64,000 bases of DNA from Nostoc sp. CHAB 5844. GTDB lineage: Bacteria > Cyanobacteriota > Cyanobacteriia > Cyanobacteriales > Nostocaceae. Where the stretch lies: positions 62,001 through 126,000 of the forward strand of contig NZ_JAIVFW010000013.1 in assembly GCF_020829595.1 (NCBI RefSeq), given 5' to 3'. Position 1 is the stretch's first letter, and each line of letters starts with the position of its first letter. Under the pieces are notes generated by a model. It had not been told where the DNA came from. It made no database searches and worked only from the letters and a program-made list of their open reading frames with translations. Shown here piece by piece: positions 19,566 to 29,050 of the stretch. The translations under genes and the position numbers were made by a program.

Positions 19566-22500
19566 ATGCCACTTCGCTTAATTAATCCTGCTGTTGAGCA
19601 AGCTGATGCTCAGATTAAACAGACTTTAAATACTCAAAAAAGCCAAACTATTAGTGCAGCACAAGCCCAAACTTTTCGTAAACAACTAGATGATGCGATC
19701 GCCGCAGTCCAGAATCAAGAAAATATGCTACGTGGCGTTCACGAATCAATTATTAATGCTCTCAATCAGCTTGCTCAAGCCAAAGTCGCCGGAAATGCCG
19801 CAGATATTACTGCTATTGAAGCAAATTTAACTAATTTGTGGCAGACTTGGCAGCAGACATTGGCATCCCAAAAAGCCGCAGATCAAAAAGTGCGCGATCG
19901 GCATCAGCAGTTAACTGATGGATTAGGGACAGCAGCAGCTTTCTCTCATCTAGAAACTTCTACTCCGATTGCTTTATTCCCGATTCGTTTAGAAACTCGT
20001 TACTTTGCTGGTGATGCCAACAATTACGAATTACGAGTGCGAATTTTTCCTGATGCGATCCATTTAGATAGTCATCAACCGATGTTTCGGCTGGAGGAAC
20101 AGCAAAAAACCCGCAGCTATTGGGAAGTGCGGTTGCGGGAAGGCGCAGAAAATGAACTGACTTTTTTGGCTTGGCAAGAACTGTGCGATTTAGTTGGAGA
20201 ATCTCGTGCGGCTTGGTTGGTAGGACAACTTGATCCGTTTAAGGGTGATGGACGCTTTGATTCTAGAGAAACTGAAACAGCGCCTCCTCTACCGCCTGTT
20301 GCTGTCGTACCAGAAGGTTGGGCAATTCCTACCAAAGCTAAAGCACTGCCCGATCGCTGGGCGATCGTTGGTTATCGGGGTAAGCAGCGTGTCTTGCTAC
20401 ACTGGACAAAACCCATTCCGCCAGAACTGCGAATCACTCCTGACACTACCCTACCTGGACAAGAATTACAAGATGAGCCAGATGATTTGCCATTAGAAGC
20501 AGGTGTAGAATGGTTGACTAATTTTGATACCGCAGAAGCGGTAGGGATGGCGGCAAAAATTCGCGTCCCCAAAATCCTCGCCCGTTCAATGGAACGCTTG
20601 TTAGTATTTGGCGTTTGTGCTTCCCAAACTAAAGAAAAATCCGCCGTTACCTTGCAAAATTTACTCGAATCTCACACAGCGACAGGCGCAGATTTTCTCA
20701 ACATCGGCACACCCACCAACAACACTGAAACAGAACGCACCGGCTATCGTCGCCGTGATTACCGCCAAAGTCATCAACGCTTACTTACGGGAACAGTCAA
20801 CGACTCTAACACCTATGCAGTTCGCACTGCCAAGGCTTTGGGGATTGACAAGCGTGTTTTTCGCTCTGTCAAAAACAGTCAATCTCTGTGGGAAACTGAT
20901 CGCCGCAGTCTTTATGAAGTGCTGTGGCCGACGACATGGGGCAGTTTTTTGCGAGATCAACTAGAAATTACTGTCAGCGAGGAAAATCACACCTTTTTCC
21001 GTAATCATTTTATCAATCATGTGCGTGGTGGCGGGTTGTTGCCCAGTTTGCGAGTCCAAGCCCAGCCTTATGGCATACTGCCGATTATGGCAGTTGATCA
21101 GTGGCAGTCTAGCCAGAATACTGCACGCAATCAACAATTTCGCAATGGACTGCGATCGCTGCGAAATTTCGCAGCCAGTCAGTTGAGTTCACCAAGATTT
21201 AGCCCCCGGCTGTTTGATAGCGAAGATACACGAGAAACGCTGACAGATCTACTTGCTATGACACCCAATCCAAATATCAACATGGGTATCAAATTGCAAT
21301 TTAGTTCTCTGGAAACTACCCAAGCAAAAATGAAACAATGGTGGGAAACTGTGCTACCGCAGTTACAAAACGGCACTGTTGATTTAAATGTTACTCAAAG
21401 TGGAATGAAATTAGAAGGGCGAGCATTTAACTTATCAACAAATCACCTGGAGTTAAGTATTCCTTTAGTCTCTGCTCAAGCAGATAAAACCCTTCCCCTT
21501 GCCAATAACTATATTGCCGCTTTTGTCAACCACCAAGGTTCGCAATTACCCACAATTCAAGAACGCTCAATTTTCTATTTTTGGTTGCGCTACACTTACC
21601 TGAAACTAGCAAATAATCCTAGTGCTTTAGTGGCTTGGCAAAAATCCCTAGCCAATCTGCAAAACCTCTCCGTCGCCACTTTAGAAAATCTATTAGAAGA
21701 TTTAATCGGGGCTTGTACCTATCGAGTTGATCCTTGGATCAGTTCCTTAGCTAATTTGCAACTCGAAGAAAGCCGTACTGCTGTTCCTAAAGGAGTTTAT
21801 TTCGGTGGTTTCGGTTGGGTAGAAGGACTAGAACCACCAGGAGAAGGTTTGCCAGTTATCGGAGCAATACAAGATGATCCTGACAGTGCTGGTTATCTGC
21901 ATTTGCCTTCTCTTAATCAAGCCAAAACAGCAGCAATTCTTCACGGTGCTTATCTGTCGCACGTCGAGCAGGATGCAGGCGATACACTCACAATTGACCT
22001 TAGTGCCGAACGTGTAAAATTAGCTCGTTGGTTACTGGATGGACTACGCCAAGGTCAATCTTTAAGTGCATTATTGGGATATCGCTTTGAGCGTCACTTG
22101 ATTGAAACAGACAAAGGTGAATATATTTCCACAGTGCGTGCTGCTGTTCCGCTTTCGGTGGGGCAAATTGGCGACAGCCAGACAAATTTAGCTACTGTCA
22201 ATGTCGTGGATGGGCTGTTACTACATAGCCGATGGCAACAAAATGATTTAAAAAATCTAAATATTTCACTCATTGAATCAGCATTATTAGAAATCGATAA
22301 AGCCTTAGATGCCTTAAGCGATTTATTAATGGCGGAAGGTGTGCATCATGCCACCAACGGTAATAGTGCCAGAGCCGCCGCCGCTTTCGATGCTTTAGCT
22401 GAGGGAACAGCCTTGATAGGTGAGCCAGAAGTGACTGCTACTCCGTCTCTTGGTCAACAAATTGGACATCAGGTGATGGTAGTGTTGCCTTCGCAGGCAT

Positions 22501-23861
22501 TAGGAGGATGGCCAGGAGATGAGCAAAGATTGCGATCGCTCGCTGGTGGTATCCTCAATACTTGGGCAGCCAAGGTGTTGGGCAATCCTGAAAATATCCG
22601 CTTCCGTGCTACCTATATCCCCAAAGACAATTCGGGAATTGTGCAACGCAGTTATGCGATCGCTAAATTTGATTTGTGTCCTTTAGATATTGTCTATCTC
22701 TCTGCTGCCAAGGCGGAATCTGCGCCATTAGTAGAACTGCTACGACTATTTTTGCAAATGCAAGGCCCCGATAGTCAAAAGTTTACAGGAAATGTAGTTA
22801 TAGATACGCAACGTCTGCCAGATTTCCCTGAAAGAACTCGTTCTTTAGAAGAAGCGATCGCCCTTGGTTATGCCCTCAAGCAACTTTTAGCTAACAGCAG
22901 ACCACTAGAATCAAAAGACTGGCCATTTCAAGAAGAAGCAGGCAACGACGACAACCAAGCAGACCCCCGCCAAGCTACCCGCGCCCAAGCTGTGCAAACT
23001 GCCTTTGACCAAATTCCCGTGAACTTGACAGCAAATCCCGCAGATATTCGTCATTGGTGGCAGGCTGCTGTTGTGGTAGGGCCAGTTGACCCTAATTTAG
23101 CAGATGGTATTTCTGGAATGCTGGCTAGTTTGACTCAACGCCAAGTTGCAGCGACGGCGGCAGAAACCAGCAACGAGAAAGTTATAGCATTCCTAGGTAA
23201 GGAATTTCGCTTAGTAGATCCAGTCAAAGTGATACATTCTCAGGCGATCGTTAATAATTTTAGCGATCAAGAGCAACAAACCTTATTAGAAGGAGATTCA
23301 ACAAAATTAAAACGGTGGCTGCAAGATTATGGGCGAGTCCGTCCGAATGTAGCAGCGTTAGATTCATTTGTCAGTTTGACAGAAGTGTTTGCCGTATTAC
23401 CAGCCCTGAAAGTAGCTCAATTTCCGCAAACATCCGGTCAACCTTGGATTGGCGAACGTTTATTTGCAACAGCCAATTCCCCGCATCTTTCCTTAGTAGC
23501 ACACCAACCTCTAGCCCTAAATTTTGACACAGAGATCACTGGTCTTTTAGTAGATAGCTGGTCAGAAGTAATACCTCATGCCACCGCCACTACAGGTGTA
23601 GCCTTTAACTATGATGCCCCCAAAGCCCAAGCTCCACAAGCTGTGTTATTAGCAGTTCCCCCTGCACTCAAGCAAGCTTGGGAATTTGAATCCCTAGAGG
23701 CAACTTTATTAGAAACCCTAGATTTACTCAAGATTCGCGGACTCGATCCATCACTGTTGTTAGGTTTTTACAGACCTTGGCAATCTGACCTCGGCAAATA
23801 CTTACCAGCAATTTATTTTCCGAACACTTTCAACGAAGATTTACTGCAAGTCAATGGTTAA
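19566..23861 (+). CDS. giant protein of unknown family with N-terminal coiled coil; fourth gene of cluster
   Basis: The product has 1431 residues, starting MPLRLINPAVEQADAQ behind CTGGAG. Residues 1-125 are Gln/Ala-rich helices predicted to coil (QTISAAQAQTFRKQLDDAI). A conserved-looking beta section then begins with PIALFPIRLETRYFAG and RVRIFPDAIHLD. A mid region (about 450-700) contains NHVRGGGLLPSLRVQAQPYG and PLANNYIAAFVNHQG, and the C-terminal half is helical with LSALLGYRFERHL. There are no P-loops, no protease motifs, no signal peptide and no membrane helices. Upstream lie 524 bases with two repeat arrays, so this gene may have its own promoter. I do not recognise a named family; size, strand and neighbours tie it to the same system. 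Confidence 0.7.
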   Translation: MPLRLINPAVEQADAQIKQTLNTQKSQTISAAQAQTFRKQLDDAIAAVQNQENMLRGVHESIINALNQLAQAKVAGNAADITAIEANLTNLWQTWQQTLASQKAADQKVRDRHQQLTDGLGTAAAFSHLETSTPIALFPIRLETRYFAGDANNYELRVRIFPDAIHLDSHQPMFRLEEQQKTRSYWEVRLREGAENELTFLAWQELCDLVGESRAAWLVGQLDPFKGDGRFDSRETETAPPLPPVAVVPEGWAIPTKAKALPDRWAIVGYRGKQRVLLHWTKPIPPELRITPDTTLPGQELQDEPDDLPLEAGVEWLTNFDTAEAVGMAAKIRVPKILARSMERLLVFGVCASQTKEKSAVTLQNLLESHTATGADFLNIGTPTNNTETERTGYRRRDYRQSHQRLLTGTVNDSNTYAVRTAKALGIDKRVFRSVKNSQSLWETDRRSLYEVLWPTTWGSFLRDQLEITVSEENHTFFRNHFINHVRGGGLLPSLRVQAQPYGILPIMAVDQWQSSQNTARNQQFRNGLRSLRNFAASQLSSPRFSPRLFDSEDTRETLTDLLAMTPNPNINMGIKLQFSSLETTQAKMKQWWETVLPQLQNGTVDLNVTQSGMKLEGRAFNLSTNHLELSIPLVSAQADKTLPLANNYIAAFVNHQGSQLPTIQERSIFYFWLRYTYLKLANNPSALVAWQKSLANLQNLSVATLENLLEDLIGACTYRVDPWISSLANLQLEESRTAVPKGVYFGGFGWVEGLEPPGEGLPVIGAIQDDPDSAGYLHLPSLNQAKTAAILHGAYLSHVEQDAGDTLTIDLSAERVKLARWLLDGLRQGQSLSALLGYRFERHLIETDKGEYISTVRAAVPLSVGQIGDSQTNLATVNVVDGLLLHSRWQQNDLKNLNISLIESALLEIDKALDALSDLLMAEGVHHATNGNSARAAAAFDALAEGTALIGEPEVTATPSLGQQIGHQVMVVLPSQALGGWPGDEQRLRSLAGGILNTWAAKVLGNPENIRFRATYIPKDNSGIVQRSYAIAKFDLCPLDIVYLSAAKAESAPLVELLRLFLQMQGPDSQKFTGNVVIDTQRLPDFPERTRSLEEAIALGYALKQLLANSRPLESKDWPFQEEAGNDDNQADPRQATRAQAVQTAFDQIPVNLTANPADIRHWWQAAVVVGPVDPNLADGISGMLASLTQRQVAATAAETSNEKVIAFLGKEFRLVDPVKVIHSQAIVNNFSDQEQQTLLEGDSTKLKRWLQDYGRVRPNVAALDSFVSLTEVFAVLPALKVAQFPQTSGQPWIGERLFATANSPHLSLVAHQPLALNFDTEITGLLVDSWSEVIPHATATTGVAFNYDAPKAQAPQAVLLAVPPALKQAWEFESLEATLLETLDLLKIRGLDPSLLLGFYRPWQSDLGKYLPAIYFPNTFNEDLLQVNG

Positions 23862-23897
23862 TGGTCCTTTGTCCTCTTCTTCCCCTGGATAAAATTT

Positions 23898-23925
23898 CAG
23901 ACTTCAGACTTCAGACTTCAGACTT
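23898..23925. repeat. short tandem repeat (CAGACTT)4 between cluster genes
   Basis: Four copies of CAGACTT lie between the fourth and fifth cluster genes. The longer frame of the fifth gene, open from the stop of the fourth, would translate this array, which argues that the real start is the ATG at 23966. Confidence 0.85.
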
Positions 23926-23965
23926 TTTCTGCCCCCTACACCCTTTATTTCCAGGAGTCTCCACA

Positions 23966-25648
23966 ATGACACTACCAGCATGGACAACTTTAGGAAACGG
24001 TAACGCTGGCGATCGCGGCGAAGCTGATCCTCAAATTTCTAGTAGTTTGCAAGCTCGTCTGCAAATCAGTTTAGCCGCCCGCGTTGCCGATCCTCTATGG
24101 TTTTTAACGCGCCAATGGCAGATGGGCGAGTTTCATGGTGAAGATGCAGGTTCGCCCATTTTAGTAGAAGTGGAAAGTGAGGCGTTTAGTATTGACAGCG
24201 TGGATTTTAGCGGCAAAACTCAACCATACACAGCTAAACAAGCTCCTTTAGAAGCTTTGATTGAGCGTGAATCCCTAGAGCAAGTTAAACCCGATGGACG
24301 TACCCGCGCCCAAGCTGGCTTGTTATTTTTGCAAATGCTGCAACAAGCCAAACTTCCATTTGATCGCGTTAAGTTGTTGCAAAAGTTTTCTTTTTCACCA
24401 AAGGAAATAGAAACAGCCCAAACTTTGGATGTAATTAGTAAACTACTCATCCAACAGTCTCCAGATGGTGAGAGCATTTGTCAATACTTTAATGCAGACA
24501 TCATCTCAGATAGCCAATTAGGAGGTTTGTTTTCAACAACTAAGTTTGATCCTTACCGAAAAGTGGTGAGCGATTGGCGTAAAATCTATCTGGTACAGAT
24601 TGGTCAGCCTAAGCAAGGCGATGCTTGGCTAGAAGACCGACTAGAATATCAATTTAGTTTGTCAATACCTACTGCTGTCGGACGAGTCAAATTAGCAGCT
24701 AAAGAATATCACGGTGGCAAACTTGACTGGGATGTGTTTGAGGTACAGTCGATAGATCAAAAGCAGACATCCACGCAGTCGATGAAACATACTGAGAAAC
24801 TCTTACCCAGTGCTGTTACTTATGTGGGAATGCCTGCTCCCCGTTGGTGGCAATTAGAAGATGGTACAGTCGATTTTAGCAATCCCGAAATCAGCGATCG
24901 CGATCCTGGGCGGTTACTGTTAGCTGAGTTTGTCATGGCTTGGGGTAATGACTGGTTTATGATTCCTGTGGAAATTCCTACTGGTTCACTCAGCCGGATT
25001 AATAGTTTGTTGGTGACAGATACCTTTGGCGTGACAACCAGAATTACTCCTCAAACAGCACAAAGTCCTAATTGGGGAATGAACTATCTTAAAGACTTGC
25101 AAAATTGGCTATTTATCCCGCCCGTTCTCCCTGTTTCTCACCAAGCACCTGCCTCAGAAAATGTGCTTTTTCTCCGAGATGAGATGGCTAATATGGTTTG
25201 GGCAATTGAAAACATTGTGTCAGATCAGTTTGGCAATCCTCAAACTGTTACTGAGGAAACAATTGGTGGCAATGGAGCAACTTCCCAAGCTCAACTTAAT
25301 AATGAATTACGTTATCAAGTGATGACAGACTTGCCAGAACGCTGGATTCCTCTAGTACCTGTGCGTGATCACAATGATCTGTATTTAGCAAAGGCGAAAT
25401 TACTTGATGAAATTGGGGAAATTCCCTTAGAACCATCAGGTATTCTGTTGAAAACTGCTGACAAATTTAGAGTACGTGATGAAGAGATTCCGCGTGCAGG
25501 AATTCAAGTTAGTCGGGCTTACCAGCTGACTCGTTGGTATGATGGTAGCCGTATTCTCTGGGTAGGTAGACGTAAGCAAATGGGGTTAGGAGAAATTCGC
25601 AGTCAACTAGAATTTGACACTCTTACTTTTCCATCATCTGTGCCTTAG
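23966..25648 (+). CDS. conserved-looking protein of unknown function; fifth gene of cluster
   Basis: The product has 560 residues from the ATG at 23966, behind CCAGGAG. An upstream in-frame extension to 23861 is rejected because it translates a heptamer repeat. The N-terminus contains ARVADPLWFLTRQWQMGEF followed by HGEDAGSPI, a compact motif I associate with uncharacterised proteins encoded beside similar giant genes elsewhere. Other notable parts are PAPRWWQLEDGTVDF, LLAEFVMAWGNDWFMIPVE (about 305-335) and a C-terminal RWYDGSRILWVGRRKQMGL. The aromatic-rich, mixed alpha/beta sequence has no signal peptide. Function unknown; it is likely a structural or assembly partner of the other four proteins. 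Confidence 0.72.
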   Translation: MTLPAWTTLGNGNAGDRGEADPQISSSLQARLQISLAARVADPLWFLTRQWQMGEFHGEDAGSPILVEVESEAFSIDSVDFSGKTQPYTAKQAPLEALIERESLEQVKPDGRTRAQAGLLFLQMLQQAKLPFDRVKLLQKFSFSPKEIETAQTLDVISKLLIQQSPDGESICQYFNADIISDSQLGGLFSTTKFDPYRKVVSDWRKIYLVQIGQPKQGDAWLEDRLEYQFSLSIPTAVGRVKLAAKEYHGGKLDWDVFEVQSIDQKQTSTQSMKHTEKLLPSAVTYVGMPAPRWWQLEDGTVDFSNPEISDRDPGRLLLAEFVMAWGNDWFMIPVEIPTGSLSRINSLLVTDTFGVTTRITPQTAQSPNWGMNYLKDLQNWLFIPPVLPVSHQAPASENVLFLRDEMANMVWAIENIVSDQFGNPQTVTEETIGGNGATSQAQLNNELRYQVMTDLPERWIPLVPVRDHNDLYLAKAKLLDEIGEIPLEPSGILLKTADKFRVRDEEIPRAGIQVSRAYQLTRWYDGSRILWVGRRKQMGLGEIRSQLEFDTLTFPSSVP

Positions 25649-26100
25649 CCTTAGACAAACCTTTTTCGTCTAGAATCAGTTTCTCCTGATGCTGATGGGC
25701 TAAAAGAATTTTTGCTAATTCACTACAACTTTGAATCGCATAAAAAGGATAAATCAGAAAATTTTATACCTGTAGGACTTACGCAAAAAGATTAGTTGTT
25801 GAGATTGGTGAGCCAGCGCCGTGGTGTTATACCAATTCCATAAAAAAATGAAACAAATGCGTAAGTTGGGTTGAACGCAGTGAAACCCCACATTTACAAG
25901 CCTTTGAGGTGTTGGGTTTCGTGCCTCAAACGCCACTCGCGTGACTGCCAGGGAACCCGTCTACAGCGGTGGCTCCCCAACCTTGTATCTTAAGAGAAGT
26001 AGTAGACCGTCCCAACCTAGGTCAAATAAGACCGCTATGTAGCATGGGTCACTACAACAATCTCCATGACACTTATAATTTTTTTAGTCGGTATGAACAG
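25649..26100. repeat. repeat-rich convergent intergenic region
   Basis: No gene is seen. A MITE end AGGACTTACGCA lies at 25774-25785, and a decayed opposite end TGCGTAAGT at 25858-25866. Directly after comes a GTTGGGTT...GTGTTGGGTT palindromic repeat (about 25866-25990) of the same general type as copies A and B near 3.2 and 5.4 kb. Confidence 0.55.
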
Positions 26101-28311
26101 TTAACCTTTCATACGGTATATAATCACTTTGCCTTTCCAATCTTCTTCCACAAATACTACATACTCACCATTTGAACGGCGAAAAGCCCGGATACCTTGG
26201 GGTATATCAATCCAGCCACTTTCACTTGCAACTTCTGGGCCTGGTTTTAATGTTTTAACAGTAGCGCCTGTTTTGGCATTGTAAACGTAAACCTCTGCCG
26301 TTTTCATTTTCACAGCAAATACATAGTCTCCAGCAACACTCATGGCTGCGGTGGATATTTCGCGCTTACCTGTGGTGTCATGGGGAACTACGATGCGCCA
26401 ACGAGGTGTGGAATTATTGCCTTTACTCCAATTGTCAAACCGAATAATTTCTGAACCGACTATTCCTGTATCGTCACCGATCGCGGGATGATCAACAGTA
26501 AAGCCTGACAAATACATCGTATCAGTTTCCGGTAAGTATTCGATCCGTCGCAAATCAGTAAACATACTAGGAGTTTTCTGCTTCTGCATCGAACTATAGC
26601 TATAGATGGGATTACCATGCGTATCTAGTCCTTGTAGCGGATAGTGACGAATCCCAATCCCATCATGAGTACGCAAAGTTTTCCAAACATCACCTTTATT
26701 ATCTACCCACCATCCACCTAAGTAAGGATAGTCTTCACTTTGATCATATTCACCTTGATCAAATGCACCGTTACCGTTGCGATCGCGCCAGATCCATTCT
26801 CCTTTATTTGGTTGATACGGCGGCCAATTTCCACCAACTGATTGTTTACCCTCGGCATTGGTTCCGACAAACATCCCCGCCGGAATTGCAATTTTACCGT
26901 CTTTACTAGGATTGAAGCGGTAAATTTGGATAAAACTGGCATACATATTTGTCAAGAACAAAAACGGCTTACCTTGAATGCGACGCACAAAGGTAGCATC
27001 TGGGGAAGCATGCAGGCGCGGATCTTGCGGATATTTAAACGGATTTAAGGTGTAGGCTTTGTAAGTCCATTGCTTACCTGTAGGCTGGTTATAGTTCATT
27101 AAGAAGTGTTCTTGCTTGGTGAACACTTCTACGCCATCAGTTTGCGGATCTGCATCGGCATTATCAACAAACAATAATCCGTGTAATTGCCATAGTTGTT
27201 TCCCCGATGGCGAAAACTTGCGTAAGTCTGTACCTGAGTTGTTAAAGCCATTGCTATTAACATAGATATTCCCAGCGGTATCTGCACCGATTCCGGTAAT
27301 GCCATATAGTTTCAATGGTTGAACTTCACCGGGAGTACCTGCATAAACACCGCCTTTAATGCCAAAAGTCCCAACCTGCACAGGCTGATTTTTGATGTCG
27401 TAAATTAATACTTGCTGACGCTGACTATTGTCTGCAACTAAAAGTCTACCTTGATGATCGATTGCGATCGCAGTTGGTTTGGCAACATTAGTAATTTGTT
27501 GCGGTAATTGCTTACCTGTGGGAGAATAGCGCGAAATCTTGTTTTGTTGAATCACCCAAAGATTTGCTTGCTTATCTATAGTGATCGCTCCTGGATGAAC
27601 TACGCTAAAACTACGTAGTTCCTGCATTGTTTCGCTATTGTAGACGCGAATTTGATTAGTCGCAGAATCACTCACATATAACTCGTTTGCCGCAGTTGCT
27701 AATCCAGTAACTTCACTTTTATTACTGATAATTAACATACTTTTATCCCAACCCCGTCCGCCATTAAAAGGTGCTGGTTTTCCCGACAAATTATAGCGTC
27801 TGACAGTGTGCCAAGTTGTCCCATCCGGTGGATAATCTTGATCTGTATTGCCAATTGCTCCTTGACCCAAGGCAATATAAATGTATTTACTATTGGCTAT
27901 CACCGCTTTACCACCAATGCGACTCCAGCCGTGAGTATCTTCCAGAATCCCAATTACATTGCCATCTTTATATATGCCTGCTTCTCTACCAGCTTCATCC
28001 CAATGACTATTAGTATAAACTGTGCCATTGGGAGCAACATACATTGCTTCAATATTGTTTTGTACCCATTTATCTCCACCGCCAAAAGTATTGCCTAACC
28101 AAGATGTTTTATGAGTACTGGCAGCTACACCTGTGACGCTTAATTCAGTTGTTATATCTAGGGAAATTGCAATAAATACCACAACCATCCCTAGAAGCAT
28201 AAAATAAATTGGTTTTATCTGGCGATTATTTCCTGATTTAAATATTCTTTGAATGTATTTATTGAGTTGTTGCAGGATTTGTCTGAACTGCCTATGTATA
28301 TTTTTTCGCAT
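26101..28311 (-). CDS. membrane-anchored NHL/SMP-30-type beta-propeller protein
   Basis: The product has 736 residues. A basic N-terminus is followed by one membrane helix (IYFMLLGMVVVFIAISL, about residues 35-52), placing the rest in the periplasm or outside. The body has propeller-blade repeats typical of NHL or gluconolactonase-like proteins: EVTGLATAANELYVSDSATN, GAITIDKQANLWVIQQ, AIAIDHQGRLLVADNSQRQ and GIGADTAGNIYVNSNG. Around residue 510 an Asp/Asn-rich loop (DRNGNGAFDQGEYD) looks like an EF-hand-type calcium site. No enzyme residues are evident, so it may bind sugar or protein. It is divergent from two glycosyltransferase genes, which hints at envelope polysaccharide work. Confidence 0.72.
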   Translation of the reverse strand: MRKNIHRQFRQILQQLNKYIQRIFKSGNNRQIKPIYFMLLGMVVVFIAISLDITTELSVTGVAASTHKTSWLGNTFGGGDKWVQNNIEAMYVAPNGTVYTNSHWDEAGREAGIYKDGNVIGILEDTHGWSRIGGKAVIANSKYIYIALGQGAIGNTDQDYPPDGTTWHTVRRYNLSGKPAPFNGGRGWDKSMLIISNKSEVTGLATAANELYVSDSATNQIRVYNSETMQELRSFSVVHPGAITIDKQANLWVIQQNKISRYSPTGKQLPQQITNVAKPTAIAIDHQGRLLVADNSQRQQVLIYDIKNQPVQVGTFGIKGGVYAGTPGEVQPLKLYGITGIGADTAGNIYVNSNGFNNSGTDLRKFSPSGKQLWQLHGLLFVDNADADPQTDGVEVFTKQEHFLMNYNQPTGKQWTYKAYTLNPFKYPQDPRLHASPDATFVRRIQGKPFLFLTNMYASFIQIYRFNPSKDGKIAIPAGMFVGTNAEGKQSVGGNWPPYQPNKGEWIWRDRNGNGAFDQGEYDQSEDYPYLGGWWVDNKGDVWKTLRTHDGIGIRHYPLQGLDTHGNPIYSYSSMQKQKTPSMFTDLRRIEYLPETDTMYLSGFTVDHPAIGDDTGIVGSEIIRFDNWSKGNNSTPRWRIVVPHDTTGKREISTAAMSVAGDYVFAVKMKTAEVYVYNAKTGATVKTLKPGPEVASESGWIDIPQGIRAFRRSNGEYVVFVEEDWKGKVIIYRMKG

Positions 28312-29050
28312 AATAAATTAATTAAATTTATTTATGTTCTTTGCATTGAGGCAAACATGAAAAAGTATGCCAGTAAAATACTTGTGGCTGAATAAGTATC
28401 AATAGCTATCTGTCAAAAACCCTGGTATGTTGCGTATAAATAGACTACTGTCTATGGGAAGATGCTATGTGTATTTTCACCCGATATCAGTCTGCCTGCT
28501 GGAACTTTCAAGAATTAACCTTAATTCTTGCAGGACATATTACATAGATAACAAACCTGGGTATTTTAAAATTGATATTTACCTAAAATTTATAAAAAAC
28601 ACACAGATTTTTAAAGTAGTTGCTGTTAATTCCCCAACCAATCTTTATATTAGTAGCGATTTTTACAGAAAAACGTAAAAAAGTAAAATTGAATACAAAA
28701 AATTATAAATTTTATGACTTGATGAGGATTTAGTAGAAAAAATGCGCTTCTGTACCAGAATATTATGTAATTTAAACAACAAAAATACTTCTTGACACAA
28801 GCATATAAATAGTTTATAAATTAATGTTCTCTGCAATAACCTTGTCTTTTTTGATTGGCTTTTTAAATTTTAGTAGTTAGATATCTGAAATCAAAATCTG
28901 CATATAGTAAGACCTAAAGAGTGCTGATTTTTGTAAAAATTACAGGATATAAATATTAGTCAAATTAATCTACTGCAAAATTAAAAAAGTAATTAATCTG
29001 AGAGTGAAAGTCAAAATACGCACACTCAATAAATCATAGGAGAGAAGGAA
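28312..29050. promoter_or_regulatory. AT-rich divergent intergenic region
   Basis: These 739 bases separate the propeller gene from the glycosyltransferase pair, and I see no convincing gene. The only firm signal is AGGAGAGAAGGAA at 29038-29050, the ribosome site for the GTG at 29051. The length suggests long leaders or several promoters, but none can be fixed by eye. Confidence 0.4.

Noticed and set aside
23861-23965. Start of the fifth cluster gene at 23861
   Set aside because: It would translate the CAGACTT array and lacks a ribosome site. The ATG at 23966 has CCAGGAG at the right distance.
9828-25648. Type VI secretion or extracellular contractile injection system
   Set aside because: I looked for sheath, tube, baseplate, VgrG, PAAR, ClpV-like ATPase and tape-measure features and saw none. 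Only a toxin-like tail in the first protein points that way.
28312-29050. Small RNA or tRNA in the long intergenic regions
   Set aside because: No cloverleaf, T-loop (GGTTCRAAT) or 6S/tmRNA-like features were found here or in the other gaps. This was an eye scan only.
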